From Geosiphon pyriformis (lineage: Eukaryota; Glomeromycota; Glomeromycetes; Archaeosporales; Geosiphonaceae), in contig JAAOMT010000198.1 in the NCBI GenBank assembly GCA_016748015.1, forward strand, positions 542,519-600,258: a DNA stretch of 57,740 nucleotides, in the 5' to 3' direction. Position numbers and translations under genes: made by a program. Under the pieces are notes generated by a model. The model did no database searches. It was not told the origin of the DNA and was given only the letters and a program-made list of their open reading frames with translations. Positions 45,231-56,295 of this stretch are shown here, piece after piece. Numbering within the stretch: position 1 is the stretch's first letter; each line of letters starts with the position of its first letter.

Positions 45231-46090
45231 AAGTTGTAGAGGTGGTTGCTTTTCAAGAAGATAGATGGAAGTGATTGGTAGTTTTTCTACTAGTTCAAAT
45301 ACTCCAAATTCGATTTCATTTTCATCATTCTCATCTGGCAGAGGAATGCTAAGAGCATAACATTCTAAACATCATTGTTTATTACAAGACATAACACATT
45401 CTTCGCACAATTGAATGTTCATTTGCTCTAATTGTTGAATTTGAGCTTCTTTGGTCGGATATGTGTGGCTTGCAATTTGGTGGTAGATTTCTACTTCATC
45501 TTCATAATCAAATCCAGCTAATTCTATAGTATACTCAATAAATTCAGCTTTTTTTATTTGGTGGACATCTTCTTGGGTGGCTCCATTAATTAATGCCATT
45601 GCTAAGTCAAAAATCATTTCAGTATCATGAGGGTAGTGGTAAAGTTTATTGAGAGCACTGTTGTATGCTGCATCAAATGGTGTTTCTCTTCTGACTTTTT
45701 CCGAAATTGATAGAGCATATTGACAGGTTTGATCATGTCAATCCAATTGCATTTTTCTGGTAGCATTTCTTCACATGTAAGGCAAGGTGTGTTGTCCCAT
45801 TTTCCACTTCTTTTTGGAAATCCAAATCGTTCTTTATGGCATGCTTTGCAAAAGTAATAGATACGAGTTTCATATTCCTCTTCTGGAGAAATACATGCTC
45901 CCATTGATGAAAGTTTTTTGTTGTAATCTTTGTATTTGAGTGGAATATAGGATGGTTGTTTCCATGGTTCTGGTGTAGAATATCTAACTTTCTTCCATCT
46001 CCTTGATTCTTCAAAAATCTCTTGTTCGGTTTCTTCAGCCCAATTGGATGTTGATCCAAGAGCCATGTAGGTTTTAGTAAGTGGCATTTT
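45231..46090 (-). pseudogene. gypsy B cysteine-rich linker domain between PR and dUTPase
   Basis: Two cysteine clusters: FCKACHKERFG ... PCLTCEEMLPEKC (about 45740-45870) and LCEECVMSCNKQ*CLEC (about 45360-45410). Between them is a helical stretch (TPFDAAYNSALNKLYHYPHD, then MALINGATQEDVHQIKKAEF). The frame changes once near 45700, and a TGA stands where a Trp would fit between the last cysteines. C-x2-C pairs suggest zinc binding, which is an inference. Gypsy A has a smaller Cys cluster at the equivalent place. I do not recognise a named family. Confidence 0.65.
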
Positions 46091-46861
46091 TTTCTCCTTT
46101 TCAAATTCAAATACTGGAGCTTTTTCTGATCGTTTGTTAAAAGTACCACAGGTTGCAGGTACTATGGTATATTGTTTTTGGTATGAGATTTTAAGTTCTT
46201 GAGTTTCTCAGTTCAGGTTTGCATTGGCCTTGAGAAGCCAATCATTTCCAACTAGAGCTTGGTATTGGGGTGCATCCATAACAAGAACTTTAACTGGAAT
46301 GGTGATTCCATCAATTGAAAAAGGGAAATCATCAATTTTTCCTACTGGAGTCTTCTTCATACCATCAGCTGTGACAATAACTGTTTGAGCTGGTCTGTCT
46401 ATGTTTCATTTGAGTTGTTGTATCAGCTGGTAATTGATGATACTTCCAGCTGATCTACTATCTAAGATTAAGCAAATAGGTTTTCCTTCTACTGTAGCTT
46501 CTGTGTACATAGCAGTAATTACTTTCTGTTCATTAACTGCTGCATTACTAAGCAGAAATGGTGATTCATTTGCTTCAAATTCAAATGGAAATATATCTGA
46601 CCGATTAGCATTTTGGGCAATTTGAGTTGGTGAGATGGTGTGGTTGGAAGAGTTTGATCTTAGTGCTGTAACTTTATCTTCAGAAAGTGCAGTTTGTTGA
46701 AAATCTGATTCCTCTGGTATTGTAAGATAACTGGGTTGAGTGTGATAGTGATTGGGTCTTTGTTGACCCGAATTTTGGGAAACCAACTGGTTATTTGAAT
46801 TGATTCTGTTGTGGTTATTCTGCAATTGATTTTGGGGTGTAAATTGGTTATGTTGAACCAA
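46091..46861 (-). pseudogene. gypsy B aspartic protease and gag/pol junction
   Basis: Retropepsin-type: ICLILDSRSAGSIIN at about 46445-46490 has D-S-R where D-S/T-G is expected, one base from Gly, so activity is doubtful. YQALVGNDWLLKANANL at about 46225-46275 is the typical distal part. A stop (tgt-adjacent TGA near 46405) and one near 46207 interrupt it. The Asn/Gln-rich N-terminal part is the end of gag. Confidence 0.75.
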
Positions 46862-48558
46862 TCTTCTTGCTGATACTTGATATTGTTGAGTGAGTGGTGT
46901 CTGATATGGCTGAATTGGTAAAAGTTGCTAATATTGTTGCTGCATTGATTGTGGAGCTGGTGGATAGTAGTTTTGATTTTGTGGTCTTGGTGAATAATAG
47001 GTTAGTGGTGGAGATTGGTAATAGGATTGTTGTGGTGAAGAGTAATGTTGAGTACTCCTGTTTTGTTGGTCTCTTTGTAATTTCCTACAATCTTGTTTCC
47101 AGTGTTCTGGAATTCCACAATAATAACAATTTTTAGATTGGTTGTTGGATGGTAATCCAAAATTGTTTTGGTTGCATCATTGTGGTGATTGATATCTTTG
47201 TGGTTGTTGCTGCTGTTGTTGTTGGTTTGTAAAATAGCTTTCAACTTTCTTTGTAAGTTGGTCTATCTTTTCTTCAGCTGCTGAGCTGGTTTCTCCAATT
47301 GCAAAGTTTACAAGCTTGGTGTGATTTGCTTCTTTCATTGCCATTTCATAGCTCTTTGCATGTCTAATAGCAGTTGCTAAGTCTGCTGGAGCATATGAAC
47401 AGACTTTCTTAATCAGTTTGTCTTTTAATCCTGCTATAAATTGATCCAGAATTTGAGCATCAGAATAGTAGTTATTGGTTTCCAATTGTTGGATTTGTCT
47501 AAGAAGTTTGTTAAATCTTTCAAGATAAGTTATAACAGATTCAGATGTTTCTTGTTTGATATTGTGAAAGTGGTTTCTGAGAGTGATAGAGGTATTGTTG
47601 TTGGTGAATTGTTGTAAAAAAGCATCTTTGAATGCTTGCCAGTTTTCAAATAGTTTTTCTAAATTTTCAAACCATTCTTCTGCTGTTCCTTAGAGAAAGT
47701 AGGAAATTGCTTTGAGCATTCTTGCTGCAATCCAACCATTTGCATCTCCTGCTTTTTGAACCTTGTTAAGCCATTCTTGAGGACTGGTATTATTGTTTTT
47801 ACCAGTAAATTCTGGGATTTTTGCAATATAAGCAGTTGTCATTTCTTCTTTGTTTTCTGTAATTTCTTCTGGTTCTGATTCAGTTTCTTCACTTTTCAAG
47901 CTTTCTGAGTAATTACTTTCGTTTTCTTGTAAGTAATCAATGATATTGGCACCTGTTGATATTGGTTCCTGCTGTTGAGTAGGATTTCTAGGTGACTGAA
48001 AATCTTCTGGTCTGGAGAAACGGCTAAGTGGTAAACTTGGTGTTTGTGGTTGAACAAATGAAATTGGAAATGGTGTAATAAAAAGTGGTAATTTGACACT
48101 GGTTTCTTGTTCTGGTGTTTGCAAGTGTTTGGCAGTTGTCTTTTGTAGTGTTGGAGTGTTTGGAGTGGTTCTTGAGTATTGCTTCAATCTTTGTTTGCCT
48201 TTGTTGCTTGTTTTTGTCTCTGATTCAAAGTCAAAGTGTATTTAGACTGTACTGGATATTTTTCTTCACAATACTCAATAATGTTAAAATTAATTTTTTG
48301 GAAGTAGGTAGCAAGTGTTTCACTGTTCAAGTCTTCTGTTCCCAATTGTGAATAGTGTACTAAATTATTGTAGAGGTTGTTTCTAACTTCTGAAATGTTG
48401 TAGTTTCCAAAAAAATAATTGTTGATGCGGTTTTCAATGTATTGGTATACTGATTTCTTTACAACTTCAATTCCGTCTGGAATGTTGAATCTTTGCTTGC
48501 AGTGGGTGTAAATTGACTGATAATACTCTAGAGTTGCTGTGTCTGGTGTGGTCACCAC
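46862..48558 (-). pseudogene. gypsy B gag
   Basis: Starts near MVTTPDTATLEYYQSIYTHC (48558), with a helical N-terminal domain, a Pro/Ser/Thr-rich and acidic linker (47840-48130), and a capsid-like region with FTGKNNNTSPQEWLNKVQ and DAQILDQFIAGLKDKLIKKV. A coiled-coil-like end and a CCHC zinc knuckle (CYYCGIPEHWKQDC, about 47090-47130) follow. A Gln/Asn-rich tail leads into PR. Several stops and frame changes (48184, 47690, 47177) break it. It would form the particle and bind RNA. Confidence 0.8.
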
Positions 48559-48585
48559 TTTGAATTTGTTGTTGCTGTGTTATTT

Positions 48586-48601
48586 CCGTGGGAGAGCACC
48601 A
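48586..48601 (-). promoter_or_regulatory. Candidate primer binding site of gypsy B
   Basis: Minus-strand TGGTGCTCTCCCACGG begins two bases after the 5' LTR end (48604). It shares TGGTGCTC with gypsy A. Confidence 0.65.
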
Positions 48602-48603
48602 AA

Positions 48604-49574
48604 TGTTACCAGAGGTTTTTGGTTTCTTTTCTTAAATGTTGTTGATGCCTGTTTGTTGTGAATTCACGTTTTCTGGATGTGGTTGAACCTCCAATAACTG
48701 AATTTATTTTCAAATTATCTCCTATAATTTGAATTGCTGGGCTTATAAGTGGAATGGCCAATTCCTTGCCAGTTACTTTATGTAGTTACATTGTAGTAAA
48801 TGTCAACTCTTTCCCAGGAATTGCTCATCTGGAAGCTCACTAAAATGTATAGTTACTTTGCTGTGAAAGTCAACTCTTCTACAGGAATCTTGTCTGTAGA
48901 CTACCCTAATGATTGTAATAAGAAAAGAAAAGAAAAATAAAAGAAATGTAAAAGAAATAGAATTTTGTTAAGAGAAACGTTTTCTATCCAGGTCTGGAGT
49001 CACTAACAGTTTACTGAAATTGGTAGCTAATCAATTTCAAAACGTTAGTTGGGTTTTGAAGATTTTCCAAGTGCAATAATTTAAAGAATTTGGTTTTTCG
49101 AATTATTTAATATTTATTTTTTTTTGTGTGTGTAGGAATGGTTCTAAGTAATAAATCTAAAGTAAGATACATTTTCCAGAAGAGAAAAGCTTTTCTTTTA
49201 TACAACTTGTTGTAGTACTAGTCTATGAACTTGTACTTTTTCTCTTTGCTCAAATTTTGGTGAACTAAAGATACATTTTGATGAACTACAAGTTATTTCG
49301 CTGAACTATTGATTAATTTGGATAAACTATTCATAATTTCGGCAAATTTCTGTAAATTTCGGCAAATTTTTGAATGTTACAAAGTTCAGGGTATTGTGTA
49401 ATTTGATCATCCTACTTTTTGTTATACTAATTAGATTATTTTAATTGAATCGTAATATGTGATAATTGATTAAATAATAAATGATAATTTGAAATGATAT
49501 TAATATACTAATGAATTATAGGAATTATAAAGATAATTTCATGCTAATTAATAACTAAAATTCTACTGGTAACA
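48604..49574 (-). repeat. 5' LTR of gypsy B, complete (971 bp)
   Basis: From TGTTACC to GGTAACA. Its first 403 bp match 40089-40491 with eight transitions. Confidence 0.93.
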
Positions 49575-49578
49575 GCGG
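49575..49578. repeat. Target duplication of gypsy B, right copy
   Basis: GCGG, matching GTGG at 40085-40088 except for one transition. Confidence 0.65.
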
Positions 49579-52500
49579 ATTATGAATAAGTTTAATGGGG
49601 TTTGAATTTTTATCTTTGGTCTAAATATGAGTTTTCTTGGTGCTGAGATTGCCATTATTATGAACAATTCATTGGCTTATTATGTGTCTAAAGTGGAGAA
49701 GATTCTTGGTTAGCTGGTTTGTGTATGTCTTTTATTTAAGAACAAGCTTTTAATTATGATCTTAAGTCTGTATGCTGGTGTTTCTATTGATATATATTTT
49801 AGTCAAGCTGCCAATATCAACTCTATGATATTCAAAATAGTCAATTTTAGTTTTTTTACAGTATTGAGCAGTGACTTTAATGAGAATAGATCTAAAAGAA
49901 GTACAAGTTTCAAATTCTGCTTGGATTTAAGACTTGTTAATACTTTTGATGAACATTTAATGGCCAAAACTTCTATTTAAAGCAATTCTAAAGGAATCAA
50001 AAAGGTGCTGGATTATGTTTTTGTGAGTAAGAACCTGTTATCTGCAATTGCATTACATAAAGTTGATGATATTTCAGAGTTTTTTGACACAGATCATAAA
50101 GTGGTTTCAATTTTAATTGGTTTGGGTGAATTTTTAGATACTCATCTTATCAGCATTCATAAACAGACCAACTGAAACCAGTAGAAATTCAAATTAGGTA
50201 ATGCAAATAAGGTCTAATGGTTGAATTTTAAAGAATGTTCTTCTGCCAAGTTGATTAAATCAAACATATTTGAGAATACAAAAGACAATAAAAACTTAGA
50301 TACAATATGAAAGATGCTGAAGGAAGCTGTAATACAGACTGCTGATGTGATGTTTTCTAAGATTTAGTATAGTGAATATGTTTGTTTAAGAAATAAACAG
50401 TCTTCAAAATTCTTTAAATTGAAGTAGTTTATTGCAAAAATTGTAAAAAGTTGGAATTTTGGGAATCTTATAAATTTTGACTGTTTTGTTAAAGTTTGGT
50501 CAGCTATTAATGAAATTAAGGTGTCCAAATTTATTGTCATAGTTTCAGATAGTACAAATTCAATAGATTTAATTAAGCATTTGTTAATAATGCAAAAAAT
50601 GTATTGGAAATCCAAATATTATAAGTCAAAAGTTGCTAAAAATATAGCTATTGACCATCATATGGAAAATTTCTGTTTTAACAAAGAACATATAATAAAA
50701 AGCATACTGGAATATCTATTTTACAAAGTTGTTTTGGACTATTTGGTAATAGATGATGAGCTAATAGTGGAATCTAATAAGATAAAACTCAAAGTTGATG
50801 AGATTATGAAAGGGTAGACAAAAAAGTATTTGGTGCTTCTAAAGATATCTAACATGTGGTCTTGTCAATATATATCTTTGAATTATGTAAATGATAATGC
50901 TTTTTCTAGTGTGATAAAAAAAATTGATATGGAAGAATTGTTTTTAGTTGTTAATAATCTGCCAAATGATAAAGCTGTTGAGTTATTAGAAATACTTAAC
51001 AAACTTTGAAAACATTGTGGTGATGGGGTGTTGGCCTATCTTTTGAAGCTGTTGAATTTGTGTTTGACTTTGGGTAAGGTTCTAACTTTTTGGAAAGGAG
51101 CATAAGTTTCAATAATTCCAAAACTTTATGATTGAAATGGTATTTTAATGAATATTAAACTTATTGTATTAGTCAAGACAGCTTGAAAAATCTTGTCTAA
51201 AATTATTTCTGATTGGATATTATCAGCTTGCAGCAAATTTGATATTCTTTGCAATGATAATTTTTTAGTATTGAAGGGCACTTTGACTCAATCTTCTATT
51301 TTTGCCATTGGGTCAGTTATTAAAGATACTCTAAAGAAGAATAAAAAGCTTTGGTTGGTGCTTTAAGACATGTGCAAAGCTTATGACTTAGTAAGCTGGT
51401 ATTATTTAAAAACTAGCTTGCTTTGCATCAAAATATGTAGTTAGTTCATCAAGTTTTTTGGCAATATTTATGAAAATTAGATCAATAAGATAATAACAGA
51501 TTTTGGTCTTTTAAATAGTTATAAAATACATGATAGTTTGGATCAGAGTTAGATTTTTTCTCTACTCCTTTGGAGAATCTTCTATAATCTGCTCTTGTAT
51601 AAGGTAAAAAAACATAAGCACTTGTACAAATACAGAATTAATACTAAGTTTATGGCAAAGTTTGGCAGAGTTAAAGCTATTAAAGAAAAAACTTCTTTTT
51701 TGGCTGCTGGCACCTTTGTTGATGATACAATTTGGGTTGGAAGTTGTTAAACTTTTACACAATATATTTTGAATATTGCTAGTAAGTTTTTTAAAGTCAA
51801 TAATATTTCGATCAATAATAATAAAACAGTAACTATTCTAATCAATCAAGGTATTAAGTTTGCTTTTCTGCTGATTAATAGTCCACCAATTTTAATTGCT
51901 AAGAAAGATAAAATGCACAGATAGTTGAGCATTTTTTTATTTACTGAAGACCTTTTTTAAGCCTAGTTTGGCTTAAGCTTATGTAGATATTAAGTTCTTT
52001 TTTAATGTTGTGTTGAAGATGACTATCACAGATAAATAATTTTCATACTTAGTTTCAGCTGTTTTGTAGCCAATTGTCAACTATAAAATGCAGTTTAGTT
52101 TTGTTTCTTTAGATATGTGTTGCAAATAGAATATAATAGTCAAGAAAAATCTTAGAGCCAAGACCAATTTACCACATGACTTTTTCAATGAAGTTTTGCA
52201 TTATCCATTTTTATATGGTTTGAAGCCTTTTAAGCAAGTGCAGTCTAAAAAGAAGCTGGCTGCTTTGATTTTTTTTCCAATGCCCATGGTATTTTAGGTC
52301 ATTTATTTGAATATAGGTTTTTGGATTTGCAGGTTCTGGGGTGGTCTTCTCTAAATCTTTTGCAATTTTCTGTCAGGCTATGTGTTAGCCCAATAAACAA
52401 TTTTTTGGCTGGAGTGGTAAAGATTTTTTTGAAAAATGAGTTGTTTTTGGCAAATAATTTATCTAATGTTTTTTGTAAATCTAATAGATTTCTAATGTCT

Positions 52501-54102
52501 TATATCTTGAAACAGCCCTTGTATTATAATTTGGTTCTGTTTTTAAAACAGTTTAGTGTTGCTTTTGATAACAGGCTTCTGGACAAAAAAGGGAAGATAA
52601 TAGACTGAAAACCATTTCAATGGTGAAAGAGATTGGATCCAAGAGGCTCTATATCTCATTGGTTTGTATTGACATCTGAGTTTTTGAGTAAAAGTGTTTC
52701 TTTGGGAGTTGAGTTTGCTGTAGTTCTCAGAATATCTGTAGTAGACATCTTGAGGTCTGAGATGTTTTCTAATATGTGTGGTAGTTTGTTAGAAGTTTGG
52801 TCTAATTGTATCAAAATTTATACAGATAAGTTTTTAAAGGGTGCTGGTTTGGCTGAAGTAGTAAGTGGAGTGACTGCTTACTTTTTGGTAATAGAAAAGA
52901 GTGTTAAAATAAAAGTAGATAGGCTTCTGTCTTCCACTATGGCTGAGTTGCAAGCTGTTGCCTTGGCTTTAGAATGTGTTTCATCTTTATGTTCTGTGGT
53001 TTTTTACTTAAACAGCCAATCTGTTATTAATGCTTATGTGTTTGAGACTTTATTGGCTGTGTTTAACTTCTGTAATCATTGTTAGATTGAGTGATTGCAT
53101 ATAGTTAATCTTCTTAGAGATAAAAATATTTTGGTAAAATGAGTAAAAATTAAAGGATATTTAAGAGTACTGGACAATATTAAAACAGACATAATAGCAA
53201 GTAAAGCCACTTTTTTTTCTTTTTTTTTGCCAGTTGAAATTCAGAAATGATTTTTGGTTGCTAAAGATACTGCTGTGTCTAATAATACTTGTTATTTTGT
53301 TCATAACATATATTAATTAATTTGTCATGCTTGTTGGGAAATTGGTTTTGGTTGTAATATAATTTCAAGTGTTATGATTAAGGAAATAAATTAAAATGCT
53401 ACTATAAAGATTTGGCAACTAGATTTATACATGCTCTCTGAGTTTACTAATTGAAAGTCAGTTAATTTGCAAATATATTTGATAAAAATAGTACATAAAT
53501 AACTGCCTATAGTAATTAGAAAGAGATTGTATAACAGAGATTATTCTGGGGTGCTGTGCTTGCTGTGTAATAAAGTAGAGTTGTTTAATCATGCTTTTAC
53601 ATGTTCTGGTAATGTTGACTTCCATAAAAACATTTTGGCTAAAGCTACTAAGAGGTAAATATTATTAACAGATTCTTCTTGCTCATCTATATCAGCTATC
53701 TTGCACTCTCTTTTATTATGTTTCTTGAATATAGACTTATATACTGTGATTTGCAAAGATTTTGTTTTATGTGATTGGTATGCTGAGGCTGTTTTGAGCT
53801 TTAAAGGGAAAATAAATACCATTTTGGTCTTTGTTAATTATGTCAAGTTTGTGGTGGAGCTGTATTACACTAAGATATAACTTATTAAGTCTAAGCATAG
53901 GATGAATATAAAAAAGGCTGGCTTAGTCAAGGATGATAGTTTGATTTTAAACTTGTTTTGCTGTTTAGTGTTTATATTATCTGATGGAGTGATTTATATA
54001 CTTGGTGTTATAGAATCTTTTTCAGTTAGTTTTGGTAAACACAAAATATGTCATTTTTTTTTTGGTTTAGGTGGTAATGTATGTGTTTGCATAAATATAT
54101 AG
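49579..54102 (+). pseudogene. LINE L3 ORF2, endonuclease rest, reverse transcriptase, RNase H
   Basis: One frame from 49579 to the stop at 54102, with at least 20 in-frame stops but no frameshift seen. Endonuclease: FLGAEIAIIMNNSLA, SDFNENRSK (DFN motif), VLDYVFVSKNL and DTDHKVVS. RT: fingers and palm from about 51000, with *DMCKAYDLVSW (one stop for the expected residue), LLWRIFYN and the catalytic FVDD at 51715-51726. RNase H at about 52815-53000: IYTDKFLKGAG and STMAELQAVALALEC. A cysteine-histidine motif near 53560-53610 (CLLCNKVELFNHAFTC) lies in the C-terminal part. The order EN-RT-RH defines the LINE clade. This copy is dead. Confidence 0.9.
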
Positions 54103-54200
54103 TGTTGCTTTATTTGGCCCAAGTGGCTGGTCATATATAATAAGTATATAAGTTACATTTAGTTTGATCTATTTAGTTTGGTTCTATATATTAAATAGTA

Positions 54201-55810
54201 ATTAGATTTCATTTGTTAAATTTATAATAAAAAATAAATAAATTATTTAGACATAATTTATAATAAAATTGTTAATAAATTAACTAATATAACTGTCTTT
54301 TTATTTTTATATCTTTTTTAAATATTAATAAAAAATTTTTTAAATTAATAATATAATTGTTTGATAATATATATTATTTTATTTACAATATTTCTTTTTT
54401 AATTAGTTTTATTTAATAAAAAACTGGTTTAAATACTAATATGATTTTTAGTAATATAATTAAATTTATAAATTAGTCTTATTATGATATAATATTAAAA
54501 TTTTTTTATATAATTAAGTTTTATAAACAAACTTATATTTAATTTGTAAATCTATATAATAATAATATTTTTTAGTAATTATTTATAAAAAATTATATAA
54601 TAAATAATATTTTAAAGTTATATGCTTTTATTATAATAAGATTAAAATTTTTGATTATATCTTTATATATATATTAAATATTAATACTTATACTAGAATA
54701 TTAAAATCTTAATTATTAAATAAAATTTTTTTGTTGAAGTATTGTTAATATTATTTCTAGTTTTAAAATTTTTATTTTTTGGTTTTTATAATAATATTAT
54801 ATATATTTTATTATATAAAAACTTTATATTTAAAAATTAGTTTACTAAAACTGTTTTTGTTTTTTATAATACCAAAATTATTATTTTTGAATTGGTTTTT
54901 TTTATATATTACATTGTAATAAGTTTCAAAAAATATATTTAAGCATATAAAACTAAATACAAAATAATAAAAAAAAAAAATAAACTTATAAAGATTAATA
55001 ATAATGTTTTTTATAATCTTTAAAATTTATTAAATTGGCTTTTTAATAAGATTATTTGTATATTAAGTATTAATAAAACTTTTGTAATATATTTTAATTC
55101 TTATAATAAATATTTATTTATTTTAAATTTAAATAATAAAATTTATATTAATATAAATATATAGTATAATTCTGGTTAGTTTGAATAACTGTTTACATAA
55201 AATAAATATGTAACTTGTATTTAATTATAAATATTTTGTTTATTTATATATATTAATATTTAAATTGTACTTATTAAATTTTTAATAATAAAAACAATAA
55301 TATAATTAATATAATTAAAAAGTTGATAACTAATTTAATTAATAAAAACAGTTTATTAAATTAATTACATGTAAAAAAAACATAAATTATAATTATTTAA
55401 AGTCTTTATATTTTAAATTACAGTTAACAATTAAATTATATTTTGTTAAAACAATAAAAAAACAGTTTATAAATATAAAACTTTAAAATATTAACTTAAA
55501 ATTAACAACAGAATTAAATACAATAACAGAAAAAAAACATAAAAACAACAGTCTTAACATAAAACTTTAATTCAAAAAACTTGTTATTAAAATTTTTAAA
55601 AGTTATTAAAAACTTAAGCACTAACTTTAAAGAAAAAAGTAAAACTATTTTATATTTTACAGCCAAATAATTCAAACTTTAATACTTAAAGCAATATTAA
55701 CAACCAAAAGTTTTTTATTAAATATAACATCTTTACAAAATATTAGTTTTAATTATAATATTATTTAAGTTTTTTTGAAAACTGAAAATAACAATAAAAA
55801 AATTTAACAG
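54201..55810. other. AT-rich decayed DNA, no gene
   Basis: Nearly pure A/T with no readable frame, tRNA or tandem array. Confidence 0.6.
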
Positions 55811-56160
55811 GTGTAATTATTAATTTAAAAGACCAACAAACTGATTTTAAAAACAGTACAGCCAGAAAAAAACCAACCAATTTAGCTTTAAATAAATATT
55901 TAAAAGCAATAAATTTCTTTTGATTAAAAAAAGAGAGGGTTTTTTTATCAGCACAAACCAGCACACAAAGCAGTTTTAACACTTAAAATAAAGAGCAGCA
56001 TATTGTAAAACACCAGCAGACTTTAACTTAACTTTTACTACTTTTACCAAAAACACCAAAAACAATCTTAACATTATTTGGCATAACATTTGAAGGAATG
56101 TCAAGAAAAGCAACAGTAGCGGAAACAGGAACAGAACTCGAGTTCACAGAAGACTGTAGT
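55811..56160 (-). mobile_element. Relic of L1-type LINE ORF1
   Basis: The + strand follows L1a from about 3160 to 3480 (for example AGTACAGCCAGAAAAAAACC, CCAACCAATTTAGCTTTAAA and CAGCATATTGTAAAACACCAGC). The antisense protein pattern FKAKLVGF and SVCW can still be read. Heavily AT-shifted. Confidence 0.7.
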
Positions 56161-56295
56161 CTTAAACTTTTGGTTTAAATTAATATTCATTAAATCATAA
56201 GTCCCTGTAATGCAAAGTTCTTGACCAATCAAATATTTTGCTCAGCTGATAAATCCAATCTGAACTTTGAATTTTTCGAATCGAAGTGATTATTG
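56161..56295 (+). promoter_or_regulatory. Upstream region of the F-box gene
   Basis: About 135 bp between the L1 relic and the ATG. Composition returns to normal at about 56100. A GACCAATCAAAT (CCAAT-box-like) lies at 56222-56233. The promoter is inferred from position only. Confidence 0.35.

Larger units (their letters stand above)
40089..49574 (-). mobile_element. Ty3/gypsy retrotransposon B with dUTPase, inserted in LINE L3
   Basis: LTR ends are TGTTACC...GGTAACA (perfect 7-bp inverted repeat) at 40089 and 49574. Gene order on the minus strand: gag, PR, Cys-rich linker, dUTPase, RT, RNase H, integrase, third ORF. The internal region is interrupted by a run of N at 40492-41045. The comparable 403 bp of the two LTRs differ at 8 sites, all transitions, with no indel, so it is a comparatively recent insertion. 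Pol has few stops, unlike the surrounding LINE. Confidence 0.94.
38041..54200 (+). mobile_element. Full-length autonomous-type LINE L3, split by gypsy B
   Basis: ORF1 (38053-39930) and ORF2 (39951-40088 and 49579-54102) together make a two-ORF LINE with endonuclease, RT and RNase H. Removing gypsy B plus one 4-bp target copy rejoins ORF2 exactly in frame. Both ORFs keep a single frame throughout but carry many in-frame stops at positions expected for Trp, Gln or Arg codons. The exact ends are not certain; the 5' end is near 38041 and the 3' end near 54200. Confidence 0.88.

Noticed and set aside
49740-50100. Separate small gene in the right part of L3
   Set aside because: It is the endonuclease part of LINE ORF2 in the same frame as RT and RNase H.
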